DNA of 41,614 bases, from the NCBI GenBank assembly GCA_964496595.1, contig CAZCAI010000018.1:1-41614 (forward strand), given 5' to 3'. Positions 7,580 to 15,680 of this stretch are shown here, one piece after another. The stretch's first letter is position 1. Each line of letters opens with the position of its first letter. Source of the stretch: JAAAOZ01 sp964496595. GTDB taxonomy: Bacteria; Chloroflexota; Anaerolineae; B4-G1; SLSP01. Under the pieces are notes generated by a model that was given only the letters and a program-made list of their open reading frames with translations, was not told where the DNA came from and made no database searches. The position numbers were made by a program, and so were the translations under genes.

Positions 7580-9148
7580 TTACCTCGGCGCGGAATCAGT
7601 TGATCTCTGAATCGCTGTGACCTCATAGATCGGTTCGGGGTGGCGTTGGCCCTTGATATTGATCGGCGGCAGCTCGCGAGTTTCAATATAATCACGAGTC
7701 AATTCGTAAGTCCGGCGGCAGATCCAGATTTTCTTGGCCGGCGCTAACTCTTGCAACGTATGACCCTTGTTCACAGTGCGACCGACGGCGGTGTAGTTCA
7801 CCAGTTGTGAGGTGCCGATGTTGCCGACCACCGCTTCCCCCGTGGCGATGCCCACGCCGAACTCCAACCGCTGTTGTACTGGGAGCTGCTGGTGAATCTT
7901 ATTTGTGATCTCGACGATCTGCCAGCCCGCATGCACTGCGCGGAGCGCATGATCTGCTTGCGGTATCGGGGAATTAAAGAAGGCCATCACCTCATCGCCC
8001 ATAAATTTATCCAGTGTGCCTTGTCGCTCTAAAATCACTTCGGTCGCGGCTGCTATGTGACGATTCAGCACGGCCATCAGGGCCTCCGGCGAGGAGTTGG
8101 CCGTAAAGGTGGTGAAGCCCCGCAAATCGGCGAAGAGAATCGAGATGATTTGCCGCTGCCCGCCGGGTCGGACACTTTGCGGTTGTTTGAGCAGCCGCTC
8201 GACCACCGTGGGAGAAATGTAATGTTCGAATAGGTTGCGGATTTCGCGTTTCTCTCGCTCCTGCTGGGTCTCGATCTCCGAGATCAGCCGGAAATTCTCG
8301 ATGGCAATCGCCGCATAATCGCCCAACATGCGCAGCAATTGCCGATCTTTCTGATTGAGTCCCTCGCGACTGCGTTTGTTGCTAATCCGCAGTGCGCCGA
8401 GGACTTTGCCGCCCACCTGCAACGGCACGCTCATCATCAATCCCAACGTTCCGGTGGTGATATCGATGCGCTGCTCCGGCGAGTGATATTGATTGCCCGC
8501 TCGCGCCCGGCGCACCTGGGTAGAGAGATTGCCCGACTTGGGATCGAAGAGCACGAGTATCCCGTCTTGCGCGTGGGTGAGATACAGCGCCGCATCGATG
8601 ATGCGCTCCAGCAATTTCTCGCGCTCTCTCAGCGTGGTAACGGATTTGCTGACGTGGTAGAGCGTGTCCAACTCATTGATCCGTTTCGTCAACTGGGCAT
8701 TGACCTGCTGCAATCTGACAAGCAGATCATCGCGCTCTTGCTCGATATGCACTTGATCCAACACCCGCTCGATGGCGCCGAGGATGCCCGTGATGGTGAA
8801 GGGCTTGGTGACATAATCCCGCACGCCCAGCCGGAAAACTTCCACGGCGACCGATTCGGAGCCGTAGGAGGTGATCAAAATCACCGGGATTTTGATCTCG
8901 CGCTCGCGGAGCTTGTGCAGCACCTCGATACCGTTCAGGCGAGGCATCTCGTAATCCAACAAAATGAGATCTGGCTCAAGCTGTGTTGCCAGTTCTAACC
9001 CCTCGGCGCCGTCCCCGGCTACCGTCACGCGATACCCGTTCATCTCCAGTACCGGCCCCTTGAGGAAGTTGCGAATTTCTTTATTATCGTCGACAACTAA
9101 AATGTGATCTGGTTCCCTGCTAAGACTTCGCATAAATAGCTGACTCAA
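7580..9148 (-). CDS. Receiver-GAF-class III nucleotide cyclase with altered catalytic residues
   Basis: A 522-residue signalling protein. The receiver domain (about 15-130) has Asp20/21, phospho-acceptor Asp65 and the KPF lysine motif. A coiled coil (about 135-165) and a GAF domain (about 165-295) follow, then a class III cyclase domain (about 325-510). In the cyclase domain both metal Asp are present (FADLRGFT Asp341, MGDEV Asp385), as is the purine-contacting Lys381. The usual GDxVNxxxR motif reads GRTVNKGHT: the purine-selecting Asp becomes Arg457 and the transition-state Arg becomes Thr464. Activity is therefore uncertain. The start is either TTG 9148, overlapping the mnmA stop as TTGA, or ATG 9133; neither has a strong ribosome site. 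Confidence 0.88.
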   Translation of the reverse strand: MSQLFMRSLSREPDHILVVDDNKEIRNFLKGPVLEMNGYRVTVAGDGAEGLELATQLEPDLILLDYEMPRLNGIEVLHKLREREIKIPVILITSYGSESVAVEVFRLGVRDYVTKPFTITGILGAIERVLDQVHIEQERDDLLVRLQQVNAQLTKRINELDTLYHVSKSVTTLREREKLLERIIDAALYLTHAQDGILVLFDPKSGNLSTQVRRARAGNQYHSPEQRIDITTGTLGLMMSVPLQVGGKVLGALRISNKRSREGLNQKDRQLLRMLGDYAAIAIENFRLISEIETQQEREKREIRNLFEHYISPTVVERLLKQPQSVRPGGQRQIISILFADLRGFTTFTANSSPEALMAVLNRHIAAATEVILERQGTLDKFMGDEVMAFFNSPIPQADHALRAVHAGWQIVEITNKIHQQLPVQQRLEFGVGIATGEAVVGNIGTSQLVNYTAVGRTVNKGHTLQELAPAKKIWICRRTYELTRDYIETRELPPINIKGQRHPEPIYEVTAIQRSTDSAPR

Positions 9149-10299
9149 CTTTCTTTCTTGATAGTTGGATGGCTTGGGACTGTTTGGATGATCCCCCCGC
9201 CGATGACCTCGTCATCCCGATAGAGCACCAGAGATTGCCCCGGCGCGAGGCCGCGCTGGGCCTTGTGTAACGTCACCTCGGCGCGATGTGCGTCCTCCAT
9301 TTTCACTGTCACCGGGATCAGCGGCGCGCGATAGCGAATCCGCCCGTGCGCCTCGAAGGTCGGCTGAGGCTTGTCCCAAGCCGCTGCGCAGCGCGGCGGG
9401 GGCGGCGCGCCGGTTGGGAAGGTCATCTCCGCCAGGGTGCAGCGCCGCCGTTCTAAGCTGCTGGCCGGCCCGACGATCACGGCGTTCTCCTCCGGGCGCA
9501 GCGCGATCACATAGAGCGGCTCGGCGGCGGCGATCCCCAGCCCGCGCCGCTGCCCGACCGTGTAACGCGCCAGCCCGCGATGTTCACCTCGGCGATGGCC
9601 GGCCTCGTCATAGATCGGCCCCGGCCGGAGGCTTTGCGGGCGCAACTTAGCGATCAGTGTTCGATAATCCCCACCGCTCATAAAACACAAGTCCTGACTA
9701 TCCCGCCGCGCCGCGTTGGGAAGTTGCCGCTGCCGCGCGATTTCCCGCACCTCCGCCTTCGATGCGAGCTCGCCCAGCGGCAGCAACAGCCGCCGGAGAT
9801 GGCGCTGCGTCAGGCGATAGAGCATATACGCTTGATCTTGCTCTCGATTTCGGGCGCGACACAGATGGGCCGTACCATCCGCATCACGTTGGACGCGGGC
9901 GTAGTGACCCGTGGCGATCCATTGCGCGCCCAATCGATCCGCCGCTTCCAACATCACGGCGAACTTTAGGGTCGGATTGCAGCGCACACAAGGATTGGGC
10001 GTGCGCCCCTGCGCGTAAGCATCCAAAAACGGCGTGACGACCGTTTCGTAGAAGCGCGAGCGCACATCGATGATATGACAAGGGATGCCCAGCGCCGCCG
10101 CTACCGTCGATGCGGCCGCAGAGCCGGAGGCGACGGGCGTCGTGGGCGCTTGCCATAACTGGAGCGCGATCCCCTCGACGGCATAGCCCTGCGATTGGAG
10201 CAGCGCCGCCGCCGCCGCGCTATCCACCCCGCCGCTTAACCCGATCAACACGCGCTGGTTAGGCTCTGTATGTAAAGATATTTTGTCATTTTGGTTCAT
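9145..10299 (-). CDS. mnmA: tRNA-specific 2-thiouridylase MnmA
   Basis: A 384-residue protein that thiolates U34 of Lys, Glu and Gln tRNAs. It has the PP-loop SGGVDS near the N-terminus, the first catalytic Cys in TPNPCVRCN, the GHYAR motif, and the second Cys in RRDSQDLCFM. Length is normal for MnmA. The start is ATG 10299 (MNQNDK) or ATG 10308. No ribosome site is visible, and a TATAAT ends 7 nt before ATG 10299, so a leaderless transcript is likely. The frame stays open upstream through a tandem repeat and the scaffold gap, but that part is not protein-like. Its stop overlaps the next gene, indicating translational coupling. Confidence 0.95.
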   Translation of the reverse strand: MNQNDKISLHTEPNQRVLIGLSGGVDSAAAAALLQSQGYAVEGIALQLWQAPTTPVASGSAAASTVAAALGIPCHIIDVRSRFYETVVTPFLDAYAQGRTPNPCVRCNPTLKFAVMLEAADRLGAQWIATGHYARVQRDADGTAHLCRARNREQDQAYMLYRLTQRHLRRLLLPLGELASKAEVREIARQRQLPNAARRDSQDLCFMSGGDYRTLIAKLRPQSLRPGPIYDEAGHRRGEHRGLARYTVGQRRGLGIAAAEPLYVIALRPEENAVIVGPASSLERRRCTLAEMTFPTGAPPPPRCAAAWDKPQPTFEAHGRIRYRAPLIPVTVKMEDAHRAEVTLHKAQRGLAPGQSLVLYRDDEVIGGGIIQTVPSHPTIKKES

Positions 10300-10306
10300 A
10301 CATCTC

Positions 10307-10335
10307 ATTATATCAGCAGATGAAGTAGATGGAAG
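10307..10335 (-). promoter_or_regulatory. Candidate leaderless promoter of mnmA
   Basis: A perfect TATAAT on the minus strand (10312 to 10307). The A of ATG 10299 follows after 7 nt, the expected transcription start. At 17 bp upstream the -35 position holds CTTCCA (10335-10330), part of the tandem repeat and only a 3/6 match. Confidence 0.5.
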
Positions 10336-10555
10336 CCGATGGAAGTAGATGGAAGCCGATGGAAGTAGATGGAAGNNNNNNNNNNNNNNNNNNNNNNNNN
10401 NNNNNNNNNNNNNNNNNNNNNNNNNNNNNNNNNNNNNNNNNNNNNNNNNNNNNNNNNNNNNNNNNNNNNNNNNNNGAAGTAGATGGAAGCCGATGGAAGT
10501 AGATGGAAGCCGATGGAAGTAGATGGAAGTAGATGGAAGTAGATGGAAGTAGATG
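10321..10555. repeat. Tandem repeat (10-bp units in a 20-bp alternation), gap inside
   Basis: Units GGAAGTAGAT and GGAAGCCGAT alternate on both sides of the gap. The right end switches to three or four plain GGAAGTAGAT copies. The unit length is close to one helical turn. The assembly broke inside it, so the copy number is unknown. It fills the space between the divergent mnmA and ecfA genes and reaches the mnmA -35 position. Confidence 0.92.
10376..10475. other. Scaffold gap of 100 N in the tandem repeat
   Basis: Exactly 100 N, the usual placeholder for a gap of unknown size. The same repeat on both sides implies a collapsed or unresolved array. Confidence 0.97.
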
Positions 10556-10566
10556 TGATTTAGTTC

Positions 10567-10599
10567 GTAGTAAGCCTCGGAGCGATAGCGGAGTGGTGT
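10567..10599. repeat. Dispersed 33-nt repeat, copy 1
   Basis: Begins GTAGTAAGCCTCGGAGCGAT and matches 34701-34733 at 31 of 33 positions. It is flanked by an imperfect inverted pair, CGTAGTAAG on the left and CTTAACTACG about 45 nt downstream. This suggests a small non-coding mobile or REP-like element. Confidence 0.75.
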
Positions 10600-10631
10600 T
10601 TTTTGTGACTTAACTACGCATAAGTACCCCC

Positions 10632-10659
10632 TTGCCCCCTGCCCAACCGCCTTTATACT
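10632..10659 (+). promoter_or_regulatory. Candidate leaderless promoter of the ECF operon
   Basis: TTGCCC (10632-10637), 16-bp spacer, TATACT (10654-10659), with 4/6 and 5/6 matches. Seven nt after the -10 box lies the second of two tandem ATG codons (10667), so the transcript probably has almost no leader. Confidence 0.5.
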
Positions 10660-10663
10660 TGGG

Positions 10664-12421
10664 ATGATGATTACAGAACAGCCTTTGATCACTTTGGATG
10701 ATGTAACCTATACCTACCCTCACGGCGGCGCCGATGTAGCCCCCGCGCTGAATCAGCTCTCCCTCCAGATCGCCCCAGGCGAGTACGTTGCGCTGGTCGG
10801 CGCGAACGGCTCCGGTAAATCGACGCTGGCGCGCCACATCAACGCGCTGCTGACGCCGGATGTTGGTCGCGTCCATATCGCGGGCGCCGACACACGCGAT
10901 CCGGCGCGCTGGCCCGAGATTCGGCGGGCCGTCGGCATGGTCTTCCAGCGCCCGGACGATCAAATCGTGGCGACGGTGGTCGAGCAAGATGTCGCCTTTG
11001 GTCTGGAGAACCTGGGCCTGCCGGCGGCCGAGATCCGCGCGCGGGTGCGCGAAGCGCTGGAGAGCGTGGCGCTCTGGGCGGAGCGGGAGCGCCCGCCGCA
11101 CTTGCTTTCGGTGGGGCAGATGCAGCGATTGGCGCTGGCCGGCGTCCTGGCGATGCGCCCGCGCTGCATCGTCTTCGACGAAGCCACCGCGATGCTAGAC
11201 CCGGCCGGCCGGCGCGTCGTCCGCGCGCAGATGCGCGACCTCCATCGCGACGGGCTGACCATCGTCGCCATCACCCACTTTATGGAGGAAGCGCTGGACG
11301 CCGAGCGCGTCATCGTGCTGGATCAGGGGCGGATCGCGATGTCGGGGCCGCCGGAACAGATCTTCGCCCAGGAAGACAAGCTCCGCGCGCTGGGCCTGGC
11401 GCTGCCGCCCGCCGCCGAGTTGGCGCAGACGCTGCGCGCGACCTTCCCTGCCTTACTCCAAGGCGTGCTCACCATTGAGGATCTCATTGCGGCAGTGGAT
11501 GCGCTCCCGCATCGCAGCGAGGCCCAAGCATTGCCTGCGCCGTCCTCAGCGCCGGCGCCACCCGATCCCCTGATTGAGGTGCGCGACTTGGGCCACATCT
11601 ACCTGCGCGGCACGCCGCTGGCGCGGCGGGCGTTGCGCGCGGTCTCGCTCACCGTGGGGGAGGGCGAGGCGCACGGCCTTCTGGGCGCGACCGGCGCGGG
11701 AAAATCCACACTGATGCAGCACCTCAACGGCCTGTTGCTTCCCCAGGAGGGAGCGGTGCGCGTCGGCGCGTTTGACCTCAACGCCGAGGACGTCGATCTG
11801 AAGGCGGTGCGGCGCTCGGTGGGATTGGCCTTCCAGATGCCGGAGGTGCAGATCTTCGAGCAATATGTCGGCGACGAGATCGCCTACGGCCCGCGCCTGG
11901 CGGGCTTGGATCGCTCCGCGTTGCGCGAGCGCGTCCGCTGGGCGATGTCGCTGGTGAGATTGGACTTCGAGGCCTTCAAGGATCGCCTGACCTTCACGCT
12001 GAGCGGCGGAGAGCGCCGGAAGGTCGCGCTGGCCTCGATCTTGGCGCTGCAACCGCGCGTGCTGCTCTTAGATGAGCCGACCGCCGGCTTAGATCCGGGA
12101 TCGCGCCGCGAGGTGTTGGCGCATCTGCGCGCGCTGCTGGCCGAGGGGATGACCGTGGTGCTCTCCTCCCATCAGATGGAAGACTTAGCCGCGCTGACCG
12201 GGCGGCTCACCGTTCTCGATCAGGGGACGACGGCGCTATCGGGCAGCGTGTGCGAGGTCTTTGCGCGGGGATCGCGCCTGCGGGCGTTGGGACTGGAAGC
12301 GCCGGTGGTCACGCGCCTCGTCGCGGGCTTGCGCGCGCGCGGCTGGCCGCTTCCGGCGGGGATTGTGCGTGTCGAGACGTTGGGGCGCGCGCTTCAGCAG
12401 GTGGTGGAGGCGAAACGATGA
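10664..12421 (+). CDS. Energy-coupling factor transporter ATPase, two ABC domains fused
   Basis: A 585-residue protein with two complete ABC ATPase halves, equivalent to EcfA1 plus EcfA2. Half 1 (about 1-250): Walker A GANGSGKST, signature LLSVGQMQRLALAG, Walker B CIVFDEATAMLD. Half 2 (about 300-560): Walker A GATGAGKST, signature LSGGERRKVALAS, Walker B VLLLDEPTAGLDP. The halves are joined by an Ala/Pro-rich linker. In ECF systems the ATPase pair drives vitamin or metal uptake with EcfT and a substrate-binding S protein. Half 1 has LSVGQ rather than LSGGQ, a mild signature variation. It starts at ATG 10664 or 10667 with no clear ribosome site. Its stop overlaps ecfT as ATGA. No S component is seen nearby, so the substrate is unknown. 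Confidence 0.93.
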   Translation: MMITEQPLITLDDVTYTYPHGGADVAPALNQLSLQIAPGEYVALVGANGSGKSTLARHINALLTPDVGRVHIAGADTRDPARWPEIRRAVGMVFQRPDDQIVATVVEQDVAFGLENLGLPAAEIRARVREALESVALWAERERPPHLLSVGQMQRLALAGVLAMRPRCIVFDEATAMLDPAGRRVVRAQMRDLHRDGLTIVAITHFMEEALDAERVIVLDQGRIAMSGPPEQIFAQEDKLRALGLALPPAAELAQTLRATFPALLQGVLTIEDLIAAVDALPHRSEAQALPAPSSAPAPPDPLIEVRDLGHIYLRGTPLARRALRAVSLTVGEGEAHGLLGATGAGKSTLMQHLNGLLLPQEGAVRVGAFDLNAEDVDLKAVRRSVGLAFQMPEVQIFEQYVGDEIAYGPRLAGLDRSALRERVRWAMSLVRLDFEAFKDRLTFTLSGGERRKVALASILALQPRVLLLDEPTAGLDPGSRREVLAHLRALLAEGMTVVLSSHQMEDLAALTGRLTVLDQGTTALSGSVCEVFARGSRLRALGLEAPVVTRLVAGLRARGWPLPAGIVRVETLGRALQQVVEAKR

Positions 12422-13239
12422 GCAACTTTGAATTTCAGCGCTTCGTCACGATTGGACAGCATCTGCCCACCGGCTCGATTATCCACCGCTTGGATCCACG
12501 CACGCGCCTGGTCAGCGGCGCGCTACTGGTGTTGGCCGTCACCTTTGCGCCCGGCCTGCTCGGGCTGGGATTGGCGGTCGCGGCGGTGATCGGCGCGTTG
12601 CGCCTGGCGCGCATCCCGCTGCCTTACGCGCTGGAGGGATTGCGGCCCCCCTTGCCCTTTATCATTATCCTGGCGGTCTTGCAGCTCTTCCTGGCGCCCC
12701 AGGGGGAGACGGCGCTCTGGTTCGCGTGGGGGCCGGTGCACCTCACCGGCGCGGGGCTGGAGCAGGCGGCGCTGCTGATGTTGCGCTTCGTGGCGCTGGT
12801 GCTGACCATTAGCCTGCTCTCGTTCTGCACCGCCACCACCGAGATTGTGCGCGGACTGTCGGCGTTGCTCGCGCCCTTGGGCCGGCTGGGCTTGCCCGTC
12901 CACGACTTCATCCTGATGGTGCAGGTGACGCTGCGCTTCCTGCCGTTGTTGGCGCGCGAGGCCGAGCGCATCGCCAAATCGCAAGCATCTCGCGGCGCCG
13001 ATTGGGGCACGGGGCGCGGCGGCCTGTTGCGTCGCACGCGCCAGGCGCTCCCGTTGCTGATCCCCCTTTTCCTGACCAGCTTGCGCCGCGCGGAGAATTT
13101 GGCCGTCGCGATGGAAGCGCGGGGGTATGGAACAAGTCAAGAGAGTCGTTCCTCGATGGTTGAGCTGCGCTTCCGCGCTGCCGATGGCGTGGCGTTCAGT
13201 GTGGTGCTGGCGCTTGTTCTCGGCATCGTGCTGCTGTGA
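12418..13239 (+). CDS. ecfT: ECF transporter transmembrane component EcfT
   Basis: A 273-residue membrane protein of the CbiQ/EcfT family with several hydrophobic helices. It carries the two cytoplasmic coupling motifs that contact the ATPases: SQASRGADW (a variant, SRG instead of ARG) and AMEARGYG. The ATG overlaps the stop of the fused ATPase (ATGA), showing translational coupling. Together they form a complete energising module; the S component must be encoded elsewhere, as in group II ECF systems. Confidence 0.93.
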   Translation: MSNFEFQRFVTIGQHLPTGSIIHRLDPRTRLVSGALLVLAVTFAPGLLGLGLAVAAVIGALRLARIPLPYALEGLRPPLPFIIILAVLQLFLAPQGETALWFAWGPVHLTGAGLEQAALLMLRFVALVLTISLLSFCTATTEIVRGLSALLAPLGRLGLPVHDFILMVQVTLRFLPLLAREAERIAKSQASRGADWGTGRGGLLRRTRQALPLLIPLFLTSLRRAENLAVAMEARGYGTSQESRSSMVELRFRAADGVAFSVVLALVLGIVLL

Positions 13240-13247
13240 GGTCAGGG

Positions 13248-13327
13248 CTAAGGAGAAAATAAACTTCCCATTTAGGGGCTGCATGTAGCCGTAAAAACGG
13301 GTAAGTTATTTCCTTCTCACTCCTTAG
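13248..13327. terminator. Inverted repeat between convergent genes, possible two-way terminator
   Basis: CTAAGGAG (13248-13255) pairs perfectly with CTCCTTAG (13320-13327). Further partial pairing follows inward, with AAATAAACTT against AAGTTATTT. It sits between the ends of ecfT and the convergent nuclease gene and overlaps the latter's stop codon. No T-run is seen. Confidence 0.4.
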
Positions 13328-14904
13328 CTTAGCGCTTCCACGTCCCAGGCAACGAGATTGCGCTCCTCGGTGTCGAATTCGAGGCCCATGGCCCAGAGAC
13401 GCTTGCCGCTGCCTCGATACCGCTCCGCGTATCCTTGCTCTGCGATCTGCCGGAGCGCGACGTGGGGCGACTGCCCACACTTGAACTCCATGATGAAGAC
13501 CGCCTCCGAGAATTCCACGGCCAGATCGATGCGTCCCCGGCTGGTGAGGAGTTCGCTGCGCGCCTCCACGCCGGAAGCGGAGACCATCAGGTAAAAGAGG
13601 GTGTGGAAATAGGCCTCATCGCGCTGGGTGTTGAGCGTGTAGGGGATGCTGGCGAAGATCGCCTGGATTGTCTCGAAGAACGCATCGAAATCCTCGCGCC
13701 GGAGGTGGCCTGCCAGGCGCACGACGTGGGTGCCCAGCGGGCGCTTGTTTTCCCCGGCGAAGGTGTACAGAAGCGTCTCCAAGAAGGCGGTTTTGACCTC
13801 CTGGTTAGGATAGCCAAAGTGATATAGCCGGCCTTCTATGCCTGTGATGGTGATATAGCCAGTCTGGAATAGTAGGGCTTCGGGCTGTAAATTGTCCAGA
13901 TCGTAGGTTCCAAAGATCGTTTCGGGCGCGGTCAACTGCTCGATTTGCGGGAGGGGGTATTGCCGCTCTTTGAGTAGGTTCACCAGGAAGGCTGGCGTGC
14001 CGGTCTCGAACCAGTAGTTTTCTAAGCGAAGTTCTCGCAGGGCGCGCAGCGTGGAGAAGGGATTGTACACGCGAACCGGGGCCGGCGAGAAGCGATAACC
14101 ATCGTATTGGCGTTGCAACTGTTCTATGGCATTCTTAATGCTGATTTGCTGTGCCTCGGCAAATTGGGTCAAATGTGGCTGAAAATCGTGTTCCAGTTCA
14201 TCCTGAGTATAGCCCAGCAGGTCAGCGTAGCGGGTGCTGACCGTCAAGTCCTCGAGATTGTTGAGTTCTGAGAAAATCGAGACCTTGCTAAAGCGCGAGA
14301 TGCCGGTCAGGAAGACCAGTCGCAACACGCGGCTCACATCGCCGCCTTTGAGTACACCGAAGAAGTACCGCAGCACATCGCGATTGGCGCGCGCGATTTC
14401 CAAGGCGTCCGGGCCGCGTCCCAGGTGGTCGATGATCGGTTTATCATATTCGTCCACCAGCACCACCACGGATTGTCCTGTGTGTTCGGAAAGGCCTAGT
14501 AGGAGTTCTTTGAATTGCCCTTCGAGTAGGGGTTCTTTTATCTCCAGTTGGTGGCGCTGTGCCATCAACTGGAGTTCGCGTTCCAGGCTGGTTTTCAATA
14601 TCGCCGGCGTGTCATGACTGATCTGGTTGAAATCCAACAGCACGACGGGGTGCGGTTCCCACGCCCAATCCGTGTTTTCGGCTATCCATAGTCCCGTGAA
14701 TAACTCGCGTTGTCCTTCGAATAGGCAGCGCAGTGTGGAGACCAGTAGGGTTTTGCCGAAGCGACGCGGGCGAGCCATGAAGTAATAGCGACCCTCATCC
14801 ACCATTCGATAGATGGCAGCCGTTTTATCCACGTAGAGAAAACCGTTCTCACGCAGCACTTCAAACGATGAAATCCCCACAGGTAGCTTGAGCTTCTCTG
14901 ACAT
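13324..14904 (-). CDS. AAA-ATPase-like protein with C-terminal PD-(D/E)XK nuclease-like domain
   Basis: A 526-residue member of the AAA-ATPase-like/DUF1703 family. The N-terminus has the family opening LPVGISSFEVLRENGFLYVD. The P-loop-like RPRRFGKTLL is followed by a Walker B-like VVVLVDEYDKP. The C-terminal part holds RGRIDLAVEF and FIMEFKCG, the D and ExK of a PD-(D/E)XK nuclease fold. These proteins are common, often multi-copy, in Chloroflexota and Bacteroidota. Their role is not established; mobile-element or defence links are suspected. A good ribosome site (AGGAGGAGC) precedes ATG 14904, and a near-consensus promoter lies just upstream. Confidence 0.9.
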   Translation of the reverse strand: MSEKLKLPVGISSFEVLRENGFLYVDKTAAIYRMVDEGRYYFMARPRRFGKTLLVSTLRCLFEGQRELFTGLWIAENTDWAWEPHPVVLLDFNQISHDTPAILKTSLERELQLMAQRHQLEIKEPLLEGQFKELLLGLSEHTGQSVVVLVDEYDKPIIDHLGRGPDALEIARANRDVLRYFFGVLKGGDVSRVLRLVFLTGISRFSKVSIFSELNNLEDLTVSTRYADLLGYTQDELEHDFQPHLTQFAEAQQISIKNAIEQLQRQYDGYRFSPAPVRVYNPFSTLRALRELRLENYWFETGTPAFLVNLLKERQYPLPQIEQLTAPETIFGTYDLDNLQPEALLFQTGYITITGIEGRLYHFGYPNQEVKTAFLETLLYTFAGENKRPLGTHVVRLAGHLRREDFDAFFETIQAIFASIPYTLNTQRDEAYFHTLFYLMVSASGVEARSELLTSRGRIDLAVEFSEAVFIMEFKCGQSPHVALRQIAEQGYAERYRGSGKRLWAMGLEFDTEERNLVAWDVEALS

Positions 14905-14945
14905 AATGCTCCTCCTTGAACACTGTTCCCTTACGGCCTGCTTTC

Positions 14946-14974
14946 ATTATAATCTTGTCCCTCTAGGGCGTCAA
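14946..14974 (-). promoter_or_regulatory. Strong sigma70 promoter of the AAA/nuclease gene
   Basis: On the minus strand TTGACG (14974-14969), a 17-bp spacer and TATAAT (14951-14946): 5/6 and 6/6 matches. The spacer contains a short inverted pair (CCCT and AGGG), a possible operator. The predicted start is about 35 nt before the gene. Confidence 0.65.
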
Positions 14975-15010
14975 TTGAACTTTTGTTAGCGGGTAGGAGC
15001 GTGGTTTCGG

Positions 15011-15039
15011 TTGCACAAGCTTCCGTTGAGGAGTACAAT
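15011..15039 (+). promoter_or_regulatory. Weak candidate promoter of the radical SAM gene
   Basis: TTGCAC (15011-15016), 17-bp spacer, TACAAT (15034-15039). The -10 box is good and the -35 box is poor. The predicted start is about 36 nt before ATG 15082. Confidence 0.35.
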
Positions 15040-15081
15040 TTTGGTGGAGAGGTCACGCTGATAGGTAAAATGGAGGGAACC

Positions 15082-15604
15082 ATGTCCACATCTGATGCGC
15101 CGTTTCCCATATACAAAGCGTTGTTGGACGAAGGCCGCCTCGGTGAGCGCGTCGCTGCCGCGGAGGCCGCGCTTCATGATTGCCATCTCTGCGGTCGGGA
15201 TTGTGGCATCGACCGCACCGAGCGCGCCGGCCCATGTCGCATCCAGGACGAGGTCTACGTGGCCAGTTTTGGCCCGCATTTTGGGGAGGAGAATCCGCTG
15301 CGGGGATCGCGCGGCTCCGGCACGATCTTCTTCGCCGGATGTAACCTGCATTGCATCTACTGCCAGAATTGCGACATCAGCCAGCGCGTCACCGGCTCGG
15401 CGACGCCGCCGNNNNNNNNNNNNNNNNNNNNNNNNNNNNNNNNNNNNNNNNNNNNNNNNNNNNNNNNNNNNNNNNNNNNNNNNNNNNNNNNNNNNNNNNN
15501 NNNNNNNNNNNGAATCGCTGGATCGGCGCATTACCGAGGCCGAGTATCAGGCCGCCATCCAGGCTGCCAAAGACACCGGCTTGCATCGCTTCTCCCGGCG
15601 ATAG
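15082..15604 (+). CDS. Radical SAM protein, PflX/COG1313-like, interrupted by a scaffold gap
   Basis: The N-terminal 110 residues have a Cys-rich motif (CHLCGRDCGI, then GPC) and the radical SAM CxxxCxxC in FAGCNLHCIYCQNC, typical of the pyruvate-formate-lyase-activating-like family. After the gap, 30 codons in another frame (15512-15601, DRRITEAEYQAA and AAKDTGLHRF) match the family's usual C-terminal end, then TAG. The frames join only if the true gap is a multiple of 3. Family length (around 300 residues) suggests several hundred bases are missing rather than 100. ATG 15082 follows GGAGGG. Function in this family is unassigned; it binds a 4Fe-4S cluster and S-adenosylmethionine. Confidence 0.82.
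15412..15511. other. Scaffold gap of 100 N inside the radical SAM gene
   Basis: Exactly 100 N, a placeholder. Reading-frame logic around it shows that the placeholder length is not the true length. Confidence 0.97.
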
Positions 15605-15623
15605 GTTTTCGGGTGGGGCGCGT

Positions 15624-15652
15624 TTGACAAAGCCCCAGATTTTAACTACAAT
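15624..15652 (+). promoter_or_regulatory. Near-consensus sigma70 promoter of the DUF2877-fdrA operon
   Basis: TTGACA (15624-15629, 6/6), 17-bp spacer, TACAAT (15647-15652, 5/6). The predicted start is around 15659, about 20 nt before ATG 15681. This is one of the two best promoter matches in the window. Confidence 0.7.
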
Positions 15653-15680
15653 AAAAAGCACCTCTTAGTAACGTAGCGGG

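Noticed and set aside
7549..7695. Longer N-terminus of the exonuclease-like protein
   Set aside because: It overlaps the cyclase gene in another frame, whereas ATG 7548 has a strong AGGAGG site.
10321..10555. Possible CRISPR array
   Set aside because: Units are 10 bp, directly adjacent and without unique spacers; no cas genes are present.
10300..10692. Extension of the mnmA frame upstream through the tandem repeat and the gap
   Set aside because: The peptide is a pure product of a 10-bp repeat, crosses 100 N and has no MnmA resemblance; the family start fits ATG 10299.
12250..12417. Longer start for ecfT
   Set aside because: This would overlap 170 bp of the ATPase gene; ATG 12418 overlaps its stop as ATGA and matches the family start.
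13324..14904. Transposase or anti-phage system
   Set aside because: It is a single gene of a widespread AAA-like/PD-(D/E)XK family, with no transposon ends or defence partners next to it.
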